This document shows positions 15,493-23,640 of a DNA stretch of 38,181 nucleotides, one piece after another. The notes under the pieces were generated by a model. The model did not search any database. It was not told where the DNA came from and saw only the letters and a list, made by a program, of their open reading frames with translations. Position 1 is the first letter of the stretch. Every line of letters starts with the position of its first letter. Source of the stretch: CAZNJQ01 sp964573545 (lineage in GTDB: Bacteria > Patescibacteriota > Minisyncoccia > Phycocordibacterales > UBA2135); assembly GCA_964573545.1 (NCBI GenBank), contig CAZNJQ010000005.1:1-38181 (forward strand). The letters run 5' to 3'. Made by a program: the position numbers and the translations under genes.

Positions 15493-16815
15493 ATGCCTAA
15501 GCGAATACTCCAGGACATCATCGTCCCGAAACGGCAAAGCGAGACTCCCGTCCGGCATCATGCAGAGAGCCGGACTGACGCACGGACGCGTTTTTTTACG
15601 CGCGATTTCGGGCGATATCGCGGAGCTCCTGTGCGGGAATCACACGATGGGGGGGAGAATAGGAGATTCCTGATCTGGGGCGCTGCCGCGCTTGCACTTC
15701 TTTTTGTATTGTTTGCTATTTTTTCCCTCCTCGAAAAAGCAACCATAAAAATTACTCCCAAACAGGAGCGTGCTTCGCTTGAGGCGCCGTTCTCGGCATT
15801 CCGCGGCGGAACATCGCTTACCGGACTTCCTTTTGAAGTTATGAGGCTTGAAGGTGCGGAGGCGAAGAGACTTCCGACAACCGAGGTGAAGAACGTCGCG
15901 GAAAAAGCATCCGGTGAAGTTACCATTTTCAATAATTATAACTCGCAAAGCCAACGCCTGATCAAGAATACTCGTTTCAAAACCCCTGAAGGACTTATTT
16001 ACCGGATACAAGAGTCAGTCGTCATCCCGGGGCAGAAAAAAACAGGCGGTGAGACTGTGCCGGGTTCTGTCACGGTAACAGTATACGCTGACGAGCCGGG
16101 AGAAAAATACAACATCGGACTTACTGATTTCACCATACCGGGCTTCTCGGGCACACCCCGTTTTGATGCGTTTTATGCGCGCTCAAAAACGCCGATGGCG
16201 GGAGGCTTTGAGGGTATCGTCAAAACCGTTTCGGATGAAAAACGCCGTATCGCAGAAGACGAACTCAAAAAGATACTTCGGGAGAAACTCTTTGAGGAAG
16301 CGATGTCTCAAAAGCCGGATGATCTCGTATTGTATCCGGACGCGGTCTTTATTTCATTTGCGCCATCTAAAAGAAAAGCGGAAGCAGATATAGGGAAAAA
16401 CGAGGTGGAGATAGGAGTGACGGGCACACTTGAAGCATTTATTTTCAGATCTGATGCGCTCTCAGATATCATCGGCCGTGCCATTATTCCGTCTCTTCCT
16501 GCCGACCAAAGCGTCACCGTACGCAATCTCGACGAACTCACGTTCACGCTTCACGATAAAGATATCGTAAAGCCGGACATTGTGAAGACGATATCGTTTT
16601 CACTGAAAGGAGCGCCATACATCGTATGGGGTTTTGACGAAGAAGCGCTCAAAAAAGATACGGTTGGAGTGTCGAAAGACGCGTTTAAGGCGCTCCTCGA
16701 CGGCTATCCCGCTATCCAAAAAGCGGAGGTTATCCTTCGCCCGTTCTGGAAGCGTTCATTCCCTGAAAATATCGAGCGCGTAGAGATTAAAACGATAATT
16801 AACGACGGGGAATAG
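15493..16815 (+). CDS. Bitopic membrane protein with large outer domain, baseplate-J-like
   Basis: The 440-residue protein has a basic cytoplasmic N-terminus (about 1-55), one transmembrane helix (about 59-79, IWGAAALALLFVLFAIFSLL) and a 360-residue outer part. Stretches such as ASGEVTIFNNYNSQSQRLIK, NTRFKTPEGLIYRI and PGSVTVTVYADEPGEKYNIG are typical of a protein common in CPR genomes that is often labelled baseplate-J-like. Its job is unknown. It pairs with the FtsA/PilM-like gene upstream, so an envelope or pilus complex is plausible. A closer in-frame start at 15436 is rejected because the promoter lies after it. Confidence 0.65.
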   Translation: MPKRILQDIIVPKRQSETPVRHHAESRTDARTRFFTRDFGRYRGAPVRESHDGGENRRFLIWGAAALALLFVLFAIFSLLEKATIKITPKQERASLEAPFSAFRGGTSLTGLPFEVMRLEGAEAKRLPTTEVKNVAEKASGEVTIFNNYNSQSQRLIKNTRFKTPEGLIYRIQESVVIPGQKKTGGETVPGSVTVTVYADEPGEKYNIGLTDFTIPGFSGTPRFDAFYARSKTPMAGGFEGIVKTVSDEKRRIAEDELKKILREKLFEEAMSQKPDDLVLYPDAVFISFAPSKRKAEADIGKNEVEIGVTGTLEAFIFRSDALSDIIGRAIIPSLPADQSVTVRNLDELTFTLHDKDIVKPDIVKTISFSLKGAPYIVWGFDEEALKKDTVGVSKDAFKALLDGYPAIQKAEVILRPFWKRSFPENIERVEIKTIINDGE

Positions 16816-16854
16816 GGCAAGTCTTTACGCCCATACCCTAGGACCCCTGCCAGG

Positions 16855-16888
16855 GTCAACCCCGTCACTCGCGAGTGACGGGGTTGAC
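16855..16888. repeat. Perfect 34-bp palindrome ahead of infA
   Basis: The left arm GTCAACCCCGTCACTCG (16855-16871) and right arm CGAGTGACGGGGTTGAC (16872-16888) are exact reverse complements with no spacer. A smaller hairpin, CCCTG/CAGGG at 16845-16855 with neighbouring bases, competes for the left edge. There is no T-run. The right arm contains most of the infA -35 box. Confidence 0.8.
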
Positions 16889-16912
16889 ACGGGATTCCAG
16901 ATTTGATAGCAT
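16884..16912 (+). promoter_or_regulatory. Promoter of the infA-ribosomal operon
   Basis: TTGACA (16884-16889), a 17-nt spacer and TAGCAT (16907-16912) predict a start near 16919, about 20 nt before infA. The -35 is fused to the end of the 34-bp palindrome, so a factor binding there could regulate the whole ribosomal operon. Confidence 0.65.
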
Positions 16913-16938
16913 AATCGCCATCATTACGGACAATCGGA

Positions 16939-17160
16939 ATGAATAACAATAGTATAGGAAAGGACAAGGTATTAGGCCTGGTCACGGAAGCCCTGCCTGA
17001 TGCCTTGTTTCGTGTTAAATTACAAAATACCGACGAGGAGATTCTGACTTATCTTGCGGGAAAGATGCGCAAGTTTCGCATACGGGTTCTCGTTGGAGAC
17101 ACCGTTGAGGTCCTTCTTGACCCATATGGTGGCAAAGGTAGGATCACGCGTCGGCTTTAA
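16939..17160 (+). CDS. infA: Translation initiation factor IF-1
   Basis: IF-1 is a single S1-like OB-fold that binds the ribosomal A site during initiation. The 73-residue length is standard. Signature stretches are VTEALPDALFRVKLQN, AGKMRKFRIRVLVGDTVEV and DPYGGKGRITRRL. It heads the operon infA-rpsM-rpsK-rpsD-rpoA-rplQ. rpmJ (bL36), which normally follows infA, is missing: only 30 nt separate infA from rpsM. Confidence 0.95.
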   Translation: MNNNSIGKDKVLGLVTEALPDALFRVKLQNTDEEILTYLAGKMRKFRIRVLVGDTVEVLLDPYGGKGRITRRL

Positions 17161-17190
17161 TACTACCGCGAATACATAGAATATTTTCAT

Positions 17191-17571
17191 ATGCGTATTG
17201 CTGGTATTACAATTCCTCCCCAAAAGCGCGTCGAATTCGGACTGACTACGATCTACGGAGTCGGCCGTTCGCGTGCCAAGGTGATCCTTGAGGAAGCAGC
17301 CATATCTCCTGATACGCGCGTCGCTGATCTGTCGACAGATGATGAAAACAAAATACGCAAAGTGCTTGAACGGTACAAAATTGAAGGAGATCTTCGGCGT
17401 GAAATATCTGCGAATATCAAACGGCTGAAGGATATCCAAAGTTACCGTGGAAGCCGCCACACGAAGCATCTTCCGGTGCGCGGACAGAGGACAAAAACGA
17501 ATTCGAGGACCGTCCGAGGTAATGTTCGAAAAACAATGGGTTCCGGTAAGAGGAAGTTGGAAAAAACATAA
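17191..17571 (+). CDS. rpsM: Small ribosomal subunit protein uS13
   Basis: uS13 lies in the 30S head and contacts the P-site tRNA and the 50S subunit. The 126-residue protein has MRIAGITIPPQKRVEFGLTT, YGVGRSRAKVIL (helix-hairpin-helix) and the basic tail RGSRHTKHLPVRGQRTKTNS, all family features. No SD site precedes the ATG. A long hairpin lies between it and rpsK. Confidence 0.97.
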   Translation: MRIAGITIPPQKRVEFGLTTIYGVGRSRAKVILEEAAISPDTRVADLSTDDENKIRKVLERYKIEGDLRREISANIKRLKDIQSYRGSRHTKHLPVRGQRTKTNSRTVRGNVRKTMGSGKRKLEKT

Positions 17572-17587
17572 AGCGAATTGGCCCGCT

Positions 17588-17649
17588 ACCCAGCACATAA
17601 CTTTTTACAGAAAAGTTATGTGCTGGGTGCTCAAATTTTAAGAAAATTT
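17588..17649 (+). promoter_or_regulatory. Two consecutive hairpins between rpsM and rpsK
   Basis: ACCCAGCACATAACTTTT (17588-17605) pairs perfectly over 18 bp with AAAAGTTATGTGCTGGGT (17611-17628) around TACAG. AAATTTT (17633-17639) pairs with AAAATTT (17643-17649) around AAG, ending 3 nt before the rpsK ATG. No run of more than four T follows the first hairpin. It may be a processing, attenuation or autoregulatory site within the operon. Confidence 0.65.
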
Positions 17650-17652
17650 TGC

Positions 17653-18087
17653 ATGGGAAAAAAACGTACTGTAGTTAAAAAGGGTGGCGGCTTTGATTCC
17701 GAGTTGCGCGCACGCTCGCTTGGGAAAACCGTACGACGGAAGGTGTCGTCCGGGACGCTGTATATTCGTTCGTCATATAACAATACGGGCGTATTACTTA
17801 CGGATAAGGATGGCAATACGCTCTGCTGGGCATCAAGCGGATCACTCGGCTTCAAGGGCACCAAAAAGGGAACGCCGTTCGCCGCTGCGAAAGTAGGGGA
17901 GCTCGTTGGAGAAAAGGCAAAAGGCATCGGCGTTGCCGAGGTGAACGTCATCCTGAAAGGCGTCGGCCCCGGCAGAGAGTCGTCATTGCGGGCATTTGCC
18001 TCGAAGGGTATCGAGTTGTCGAGTATCGAGGACGCAACGCCTATCCCGCACAATGGTCCGAGGGCGCCGCGGCCACGGCGCGTCTAA
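17653..18087 (+). CDS. rpsK: Small ribosomal subunit protein uS11
   Basis: uS11 sits on the 30S platform near the mRNA exit. The 144-residue protein carries GTLYIRSSYNNTGVLLTDKD, WASSGSLGFKGTKKGTPFAA and the conserved C-terminal DATPIPHNGPRAPRPRRV. The start MGKKRT at 17653 matches the family. The frame stays open upstream to 17578, but that part is the hairpin sequence and is unlike any uS11. There is no SD site. Confidence 0.95.
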   Translation: MGKKRTVVKKGGGFDSELRARSLGKTVRRKVSSGTLYIRSSYNNTGVLLTDKDGNTLCWASSGSLGFKGTKKGTPFAAAKVGELVGEKAKGIGVAEVNVILKGVGPGRESSLRAFASKGIELSSIEDATPIPHNGPRAPRPRRV

Positions 18088-18143
18088 GGCACATCATGAG
18101 ATGGAACACTCTTTCATCTCGCTGAATTTAAAATCATTAACGT

Positions 18144-18749
18144 ATGAAAATAAAGCAATATAAAACAGCCCGCCGTCTTGGAGCGCGAATATTTTCAAAG
18201 ACGCAGAGCCCGAAGTTCGTACTTGCGCGTTCTCGCGCAATCGGCAAGAAGCGGCCATCAGCGCTGTCTGAATACGGCCTGCAGCTTCTCGAGAAACAGA
18301 AGGCGCGATATTCATACAATCTCAATGAACGCCAATTCAGTAAATACGCGAAGATGGCAATCTCGAAAAAAGGCGTGAATCCGGCAGAATTTCTATACAA
18401 AAATCTCGAATCAAGGCTTGATAACATAGTGTACCGCCTCGGACTTGCGAAAACGCGTCCGTATGCGCGGCAGATGGTATCGCATGGGCACATTATGGTG
18501 AACGGCCGACGCGTGACGATTCCCTCAATGAGTCTTAGGAGCGGTGATGCTGTTTCAATACGTCCGGGCAGTAAAAATAAAAGAATGTTTGAAAGCATGG
18601 CAGAGCGGCTTAAAGACCACGCCGTGCCGTCATGGCTCACGCTTGATCGCGATAAGATCCACGGGGTTGTCTCCGGAGCACCGTCGCTTCAGGAGATGTC
18701 GGATGGCATATTTAGTTTGGCATCAGTCGTCGAATTTTACAGCAGATAA
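18144..18749 (+). CDS. rpsD: Small ribosomal subunit protein uS4
   Basis: uS4 is a primary 16S rRNA binder and in many bacteria a translational autoregulator of this operon. The 201-residue protein has the C-terminal S4 RNA-binding domain with ESRLDNIVYRLGLAKTRPYA and RQMVSHGHIMVNGRRVTIPS. The N-terminus lacks the zinc-cysteine cluster found in some uS4 proteins. It is followed by rpoA, the usual neighbour. No SD site. Confidence 0.96.
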   Translation: MKIKQYKTARRLGARIFSKTQSPKFVLARSRAIGKKRPSALSEYGLQLLEKQKARYSYNLNERQFSKYAKMAISKKGVNPAEFLYKNLESRLDNIVYRLGLAKTRPYARQMVSHGHIMVNGRRVTIPSMSLRSGDAVSIRPGSKNKRMFESMAERLKDHAVPSWLTLDRDKIHGVVSGAPSLQEMSDGIFSLASVVEFYSR

Positions 18750-18776
18750 GGCGCATTATTTATTTGGAGAATTATT

Positions 18777-18782
18777 TATAAT
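18777..18782 (+). promoter_or_regulatory. Possible internal -10 box before rpoA
   Basis: A perfect TATAAT ends 15 nt before the rpoA ATG. No convincing -35 is present (CATTAT at 18754-18759). It could give rpoA extra transcription, but an AT-rich gap can create such a match by chance. Confidence 0.35.
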
Positions 18783-18797
18783 TTCTAATCACGCACT

Positions 18798-19760
18798 ATG
18801 ACCGACAACACGATCATACTTCCGTCGAAGCCGAAGATTATAAAAGAAGAGGGATTTAGCGGCGTCTACGAAATAGACAGCCTGTATCCCGGCTATGGGC
18901 ACACGCTCGGAAATTCACTTCGGAGGATTATTCTCTCGTCATTACCGGGAACTGCTCTGACTTCCCTTATGATAGAAGGCGTGAAACATGAATTTTCGAC
19001 CCTCCCCGGTGTCGTCGAGGACGTGATAACGATCATATTGAATTTAAAGAAGGTCCGGTTTAAGATGCTTGTCGATGAACCTCAAGAATTGACGCTTTCA
19101 GTGAAAGGCCAGCAAAGAGTGACGGCAGCGGCGATAAAAGTTCCCGGACAAATTGAAGTTCTTAATAAAGATCAGTTTATCGCCGAGGTCACGGACAAAA
19201 AAGGGGCGCTTGATATTACAATGCGCGTCGAACACGGCCTCGGTTATATTCCGAAGGAGGCACTCCAGAAAGAAAAAGTTGACATCGGCACCATCATGCT
19301 TGACGCCGTGTTCACGCCGATACGCCGCGTGAATTATGAAGTTGAGAACATGCGCGTCGGGGATCGGACGGACTACAATAAATTGATAATCTTCATAGAA
19401 ACCGACGGCACGCTTCTGCCACGAGAAGCGCTTGAGCGGGCAATTCAGATAATGATCACTCAACTGAAAGCGATCGTCGGATTCCAGGAACCGGAAGACA
19501 TCGCGGCGTTGGACGGAATTTCTCCTGACGGTGAATCGCTGAAAGGCGGAAGCGTTGATGCCGATTTTCTAAAGACCCGCATTGATAGTCTCGGATTCTC
19601 GACGCGTACGGCAAACGCGCTCCATAATGCGAATATCAGAACGGTCGGCGGGCTTATACGAAAGCGCGCGGAGGATCTTCTTGGGCTCGACGGATTAGGG
19701 GAAAAAGGGCTTCAAGAGATCAAGCGCACGCTTGGTAATTTCGGGGTGACGCTTAAATAA
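18798..19760 (+). CDS. rpoA: DNA-directed RNA polymerase subunit alpha
   Basis: The alpha subunit dimerises to nucleate RNA polymerase assembly and reads UP elements and activators. The 320-residue protein has the N-terminal domain with YPGYGHTLGNSLRRIILSSL and GVVEDVITIILNLK. A linker follows, then a complete C-terminal domain with GFSTRTANALHNANIRTVGG and LLGLDGLGEKGLQEIKRTL. Length and architecture are standard. It lies between rpsD and rplQ as in most bacteria. Confidence 0.98.
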   Translation: MTDNTIILPSKPKIIKEEGFSGVYEIDSLYPGYGHTLGNSLRRIILSSLPGTALTSLMIEGVKHEFSTLPGVVEDVITIILNLKKVRFKMLVDEPQELTLSVKGQQRVTAAAIKVPGQIEVLNKDQFIAEVTDKKGALDITMRVEHGLGYIPKEALQKEKVDIGTIMLDAVFTPIRRVNYEVENMRVGDRTDYNKLIIFIETDGTLLPREALERAIQIMITQLKAIVGFQEPEDIAALDGISPDGESLKGGSVDADFLKTRIDSLGFSTRTANALHNANIRTVGGLIRKRAEDLLGLDGLGEKGLQEIKRTLGNFGVTLK

Positions 19761-19787
19761 CCACAGAACCTGAGGCACGTTTGAAAT

Positions 19788-20138
19788 ATGCGACATCTTA
19801 AGAAAAACAGAAAATTCGGACGCGAGAAAAATCAACGGAAAGCGCTTTTGCGCTCCCTTGCCACTTCGCTCATCTTATATGGAAAGATCAGGACGACGGA
19901 AGCGAAGGCGCGTGAGCTCCGTCCGTTTATTGAAAAATTGGTGACTCGCGGGAAGTCCGATACGATGCATTCGCGGCGCATTCTCGTGTCGCGGCTTGGC
20001 GGGAAGACGGCTCTTGCAAAGCTTATGAAAGACATTGCGCCGAAATACAAAGAGCGGAACGGGGGATACACGCGTATCATTAAATTGCCGTCGCGTGCGA
20101 GCGACAGAAGCCCCATGGCCGCGATTGAATTTGTGTAA
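19788..20138 (+). CDS. rplQ: Large ribosomal subunit protein bL17
   Basis: bL17 lies near the peptide exit tunnel. The 116-residue protein has MRHLKKNRKFGREKNQRKAL, SLATSLILYGKIRTTEAKAR, LRPFIEKLVTRGK and the C-terminal GGYTRIIKLPSRASDRSPMA, all family hallmarks. It follows rpoA by 27 nt in the universal order. No SD site. Confidence 0.97.
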   Translation: MRHLKKNRKFGREKNQRKALLRSLATSLILYGKIRTTEAKARELRPFIEKLVTRGKSDTMHSRRILVSRLGGKTALAKLMKDIAPKYKERNGGYTRIIKLPSRASDRSPMAAIEFV

Positions 20139-20173
20139 AACCATTTTCTGGTATACGCTTTACGTCACTACCT

Positions 20174-20545
20174 ATGAGCATAGATTCCGAAACAAAAATT
20201 TTCACCATTGATGCGTCAGGAGAAAGACTCGGGCGGCTTGCATCGCGCATCGCAATGATTTTGCGCGGGAAAAACAATCCCGGATTTGCGCCGAACAAAA
20301 GCCCGCTTGTCAAAGTCCATATCATCAATGCGTCAAAGCTCAAAGTTGCCCCAGAAAAACCGAGGGAAAAAACATATACACGGTATTCGGGATATCCGGG
20401 AGGATTGAAAAAAGAATCGTTGGGGCATCTCGTAGCGCGGAAAGGATACGCCGAGGCGCTCCGCCACGCGGTTCATGGGATGCTTCCCAGAAACACGCTT
20501 CGCAAACGTATTTTGAAGAACCTTATTATTAAAGAAAAAGAATAA
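20174..20545 (+). CDS. rplM: Large ribosomal subunit protein uL13
   Basis: uL13 is an early-assembling 23S rRNA binder. The 123-residue protein has DASGERLGRLASRIAMILRG, YSGYPGGLKKESLGHLVARK and AVHGMLPRNTLRKRILKNL. It is about 20 residues shorter than the E. coli protein. It is paired with rpsI, its near-universal partner, and both follow rplQ. Confidence 0.96.
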   Translation: MSIDSETKIFTIDASGERLGRLASRIAMILRGKNNPGFAPNKSPLVKVHIINASKLKVAPEKPREKTYTRYSGYPGGLKKESLGHLVARKGYAEALRHAVHGMLPRNTLRKRILKNLIIKEKE

Positions 20546-20569
20546 CACAGCGCGTTTTAAGCACGTCAT

Positions 20570-20998
20570 ATGAGCGAACCAAAGACAACATTGCATGAGA
20601 CAGGGCGATATATTGAGGCGGTCGGGCGGAGGAAGACCGCTGTTGCGCGAGTTCGTATTTCTGCCGCTAAGAGCAGCAAGGGCTCTTTTCTCGTGAACGG
20701 CAAAGATGTGCATGCGTATTTCCCCTCAGATGATATGCGTGTCATCGCACGCGATCCGCTCGTCAAGACGAAAGAGACGAACATGTTTGATGTTACGGTG
20801 CTTCTCAAGGGTGGCGGTATACATGCGCAAGCCGAGGCACTCCGTCACGGCCTCGCGCGTGCGATCATTGCCAACAATGAAGGGCACCGTGAACCGATGA
20901 AGAAAGCAGGTTTCCTGGAGCGCGATTCCCGCGCAAAGGAGCGAAGAAAATTCGGCTTGAAGAAAGCCAGAAAGGCTCCGCAGTGGTCGAAACGATAA
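20570..20998 (+). CDS. rpsI: Small ribosomal subunit protein uS9
   Basis: uS9 reaches the P-site tRNA with its C-terminal tail. The 142-residue protein has RYIEAVGRRKTAVARVRI, GGGIHAQAEALRHGLARAII and the tail KKARKAPQWSKR, ending in the conserved SKR that touches the tRNA anticodon stem. It is the last gene of the ribosomal block. No clear terminator follows before the grpE promoter. Confidence 0.97.
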   Translation: MSEPKTTLHETGRYIEAVGRRKTAVARVRISAAKSSKGSFLVNGKDVHAYFPSDDMRVIARDPLVKTKETNMFDVTVLLKGGGIHAQAEALRHGLARAIIANNEGHREPMKKAGFLERDSRAKERRKFGLKKARKAPQWSKR

Positions 20999-21050
20999 TT
21001 GGAGGCTCGGCGTCTAGTGTCGAGAGCCCCTTGCTCCGGCAGCCGGGAGT

Positions 21051-21078
21051 TTGACATATTCTGTATATTTGTCATAAT
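21051..21078 (+). promoter_or_regulatory. Promoter of grpE (leaderless)
   Basis: TTGACA (21051-21056), a 16-nt spacer and CATAAT (21073-21078) are followed by 5 nt to the first ATG and 8 nt to a second, adjacent ATG. TGACA and TGTCA (21070-21074) form a loose inverted repeat across the promoter. No CIRCE (HrcA) operator is present, so heat control would need another route. Confidence 0.75.
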
Positions 21079-21083
21079 ACTCC

Positions 21084-21665
21084 ATGATGAAAAAGGATGA
21101 CACGCACACGGGTTCACCTGACGATATAATTTTTGAAGAAGAGAAGGAGAGCATACGGCACGAAAAATCGGATGCCTTGAAAAAACTCAAGGAAGAGCTG
21201 GTAGTCTGCAAAAAAGAACGGCAAGAATATCTGGAAGGGTGGCAGAGGATGAAAGCGGACGGCATTAACCTTAAGAAAGAGGAAGAACGGAAAAGAGCGG
21301 AAGTTGGCCGCATCGTTAAAGAAGGTTTTCTGGGTGATATTCTCCCGGTCCTTGATAGTTTTGATATGGCATTTAAAAATAAAGCGGCGTGGGAGAGCGT
21401 TTCTCTGGATTGGCGAAAAGGGGTAGAATATATCTATTCTCAGCTTGTCGAGATTCTCAAGGTGAACGGCTTTTTTGAGATTGATCCGGCGGTAGGCAGT
21501 CCGTTCGATCCGTCGCGCCATGTTTCCGCGAGCGTCATTTCGATACCCGAAAAAGAGAAGGATGGAACGATAGCTGCAGTTTCCCAGAAAGGATATAGCG
21601 TCGGGGAGCGAGTCGTACGGCCAGCGCGGGTCGTTATATTTCACTATGAGGTAGAGGGTAAGTGA
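21084..21665 (+). CDS. grpE: Nucleotide exchange factor GrpE
   Basis: GrpE releases ADP from DnaK. The 193-residue protein has a long N-terminal helix (about 26-80, rich in Lys and Glu), the LPVLDSFDMAF region and a C-terminal beta domain with GYSVGERVVRPARVVI, all GrpE features. The two first codons are both ATG, and the second (21087) fits leaderless spacing slightly better. It starts the grpE-dnaK-dnaJ chaperone group. Confidence 0.94.
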   Translation: MMKKDDTHTGSPDDIIFEEEKESIRHEKSDALKKLKEELVVCKKERQEYLEGWQRMKADGINLKKEEERKRAEVGRIVKEGFLGDILPVLDSFDMAFKNKAAWESVSLDWRKGVEYIYSQLVEILKVNGFFEIDPAVGSPFDPSRHVSASVISIPEKEKDGTIAAVSQKGYSVGERVVRPARVVIFHYEVEGK

Positions 21666-21714
21666 TTATGTTCTGTGTCATGCAACGCATAGTCGTGAGT
21701 TGCAGGTTATAGAA

Positions 21715-21720
21715 TATAAT
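21715..21720 (+). promoter_or_regulatory. -10 box of dnaK
   Basis: A perfect TATAAT ends 10 nt before the dnaK ATG, predicting a leader of about 4 nt. No good -35 is seen. It would let dnaK be transcribed independently of grpE. Confidence 0.5.
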
Positions 21721-21730
21721 AAAAGCAAAT

Positions 21731-23608
21731 ATGAAAATTTTAGGAATAGATCTTGGCACAACTAATTCGGCGATGGCAGTCGTCGAGGCGGGGGAGCCGA
21801 AAGTTATCGAAAATGCAGAGGGGGTGCGGACAACGCCCTCCGTTGTTGCTATTGCGAAAAACGGAGAGCGCCTTGTGGGACAACTTGCGAAACGGCAGGC
21901 GGTCACGAATCCTTCCAATACCATATCCGGCATAAAGCGCATGATGGGGCACCGCTTTGACGACCCTGTGATGGAAAAAGAACGGAAAATGGTCTCTTTT
22001 GTTGCGGAGGAAGCCACCAATAAAGGCATTAAGGTAAAGATGGGGGAGAAATTCCATTCTCCCGAGGAGGTTTCAGCCATGATCCTCCAGAAGCTGAAAC
22101 GCGACGCAGAAGCGAAAGTGGGCGAGAAAATCACCGAGGCGGTCATTACCGTTCCGGCGTATTTTGATGATTCACAGAGAAAAGCGACAAAGGACGCAGG
22201 CGAGATAGCGGGATTCAATGTCAGGCGCATCATCAACGAACCGACTGCGGCGGCACTCGCGTATGGATTTAATAAAAAGAAAGACGAACAGATCACGGTC
22301 TTTGATTTCGGCGGAGGAACGTTCGACGTCACGGTGCTTGAAGTGAGCGCTGAGGTTATCGACGTAAAGTCGACTGACGGTGATTCGCATATGGGAGGTG
22401 AGGATATTGACCGGGATATTATCGCATGGATCGGGAGTGAGTTTAAGAAAGAGTCAGGTATCGATGTGACAAAAGACCCGCTTGCATTCCAACGGCTTAA
22501 AGAAGCTGCCGAAAAAGCAAAGCATGAACTTTCTGAGGTGACAGAAACGGAAATCAACATACCGTTCATAACCTCCGATGCATCGGGTCCGAAACATCTC
22601 GTAATGAAAATTACCCGGGCGACTGTCGAGAAAATTGCGCTGCCGTACGTTGATAAAGCAATAGAGATTACGAAGCGCGCCATTCAGGCGTCGGGATTTG
22701 CAATGAGCGATATCGATGAAGTCATACTCGTCGGAGGTCAGACGCGGATGCCGCTCATCATCAACCGGGTACGGGAGCTTTTCGGGAAAGAACCGAATAG
22801 GAGCATCAACCCGGACGAAGTCGTCGCTGTTGGCGCCGCGATCCAGGCGGGGATTCTCCAAGGAGACGTGAAAGACATATTGCTTTTGGATGTTACTCCG
22901 CTCTCGTTGGGTATTGAAACTATGGGCGGAGTCGCGACAAAACTTATAGAGCGGAATACGACGATTCCCGCTGCAAAAACACAGGTGTTCTCCACAGCCG
23001 CAGATAATCAAACATCGGTGGAGATACATGTCGTGCAGGGCGAACGCCCTATGGCATCCGACAATAAGACTCTCGGGCGGTTCATTCTCGACGGTATTCC
23101 TCCTTCTCCGCGCGGCATGCCGCAGGTTGAAGTCACGTTTGATATAGACGCAAACGGCATCCTGAATGTGAAGGCGAAAGATAAGTCTTCTGGTAAGGAG
23201 CAGACTATCCGGATCGAGGCGAGCTCGGGGCTCTCTAAGGACGATATCGAGAAAATGAAGGTGGACGCCGAGAAGCATGCAGGTGAAGATGAGCGCAAAA
23301 AAGAACGCGCGGAGGCGAAAAATGCCGCCGAAGTTCTTGTATATACCGCGGAAAAATCGCTCAAGGAGTACGGAGAAAAGATACCAGCGGATCTGAAGAC
23401 GAGCGTCGAAGGGAAGATCAAAGACTTGAGAAAAAGCATGGAAGGCGATGATGGTGCCGCGATCAAAAGAGATTCCGAAGCGCTTTCGCAAGAGATGCAG
23501 AAAATCGGTTCTAGGGTGGCGGAGGGGCAGAAGGCCGAAGGCGACGTGAAAGATGCGGAATTCAAGGAGAAAAAAGACGATGACGGCGCGAAAGACGGCA
23601 ACGCGTAA
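21731..23608 (+). CDS. dnaK: Molecular chaperone DnaK (Hsp70)
   Basis: DnaK binds exposed hydrophobic peptides in an ATP-driven cycle with DnaJ and GrpE. The 625-residue protein starts with ILGIDLGTTNSAMAVVEAGE (phosphate 1). FDFGGGTFDVTVLEV (phosphate 2) and ILVGGQTRMPLIINRV (adenosine site) follow. The linker DVKDILLLDVTPLSLGIETM and the peptide-binding domain come next. A charged C-terminal tail (EKKDDDGAKDGNA) closes it. The order grpE-dnaK-dnaJ with short gaps supports a joint operon. Confidence 0.98.
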   Translation: MKILGIDLGTTNSAMAVVEAGEPKVIENAEGVRTTPSVVAIAKNGERLVGQLAKRQAVTNPSNTISGIKRMMGHRFDDPVMEKERKMVSFVAEEATNKGIKVKMGEKFHSPEEVSAMILQKLKRDAEAKVGEKITEAVITVPAYFDDSQRKATKDAGEIAGFNVRRIINEPTAAALAYGFNKKKDEQITVFDFGGGTFDVTVLEVSAEVIDVKSTDGDSHMGGEDIDRDIIAWIGSEFKKESGIDVTKDPLAFQRLKEAAEKAKHELSEVTETEINIPFITSDASGPKHLVMKITRATVEKIALPYVDKAIEITKRAIQASGFAMSDIDEVILVGGQTRMPLIINRVRELFGKEPNRSINPDEVVAVGAAIQAGILQGDVKDILLLDVTPLSLGIETMGGVATKLIERNTTIPAAKTQVFSTAADNQTSVEIHVVQGERPMASDNKTLGRFILDGIPPSPRGMPQVEVTFDIDANGILNVKAKDKSSGKEQTIRIEASSGLSKDDIEKMKVDAEKHAGEDERKKERAEAKNAAEVLVYTAEKSLKEYGEKIPADLKTSVEGKIKDLRKSMEGDDGAAIKRDSEALSQEMQKIGSRVAEGQKAEGDVKDAEFKEKKDDDGAKDGNA

Positions 23609-23640
23609 TCTCTCGCATAAAATTCTACTTCATCATATAT

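Noticed and set aside
17578..17652. N-terminal extension of uS11
   Set aside because: It is translated hairpin sequence and does not resemble uS11 proteins, which begin near MGKKR.
21001..21083. CIRCE element before the chaperone genes
   Set aside because: No TTAGCACTC/GAGTGCTAA pair is present; only a loose TGACA/TGTCA repeat overlaps the promoter.
21634..22683. Long minus-strand open frame of 349 codons opposite dnaK
   Set aside because: It is a shadow of the highly conserved dnaK frame, rich in Ser, Phe and Arg, without promoter or SD site.
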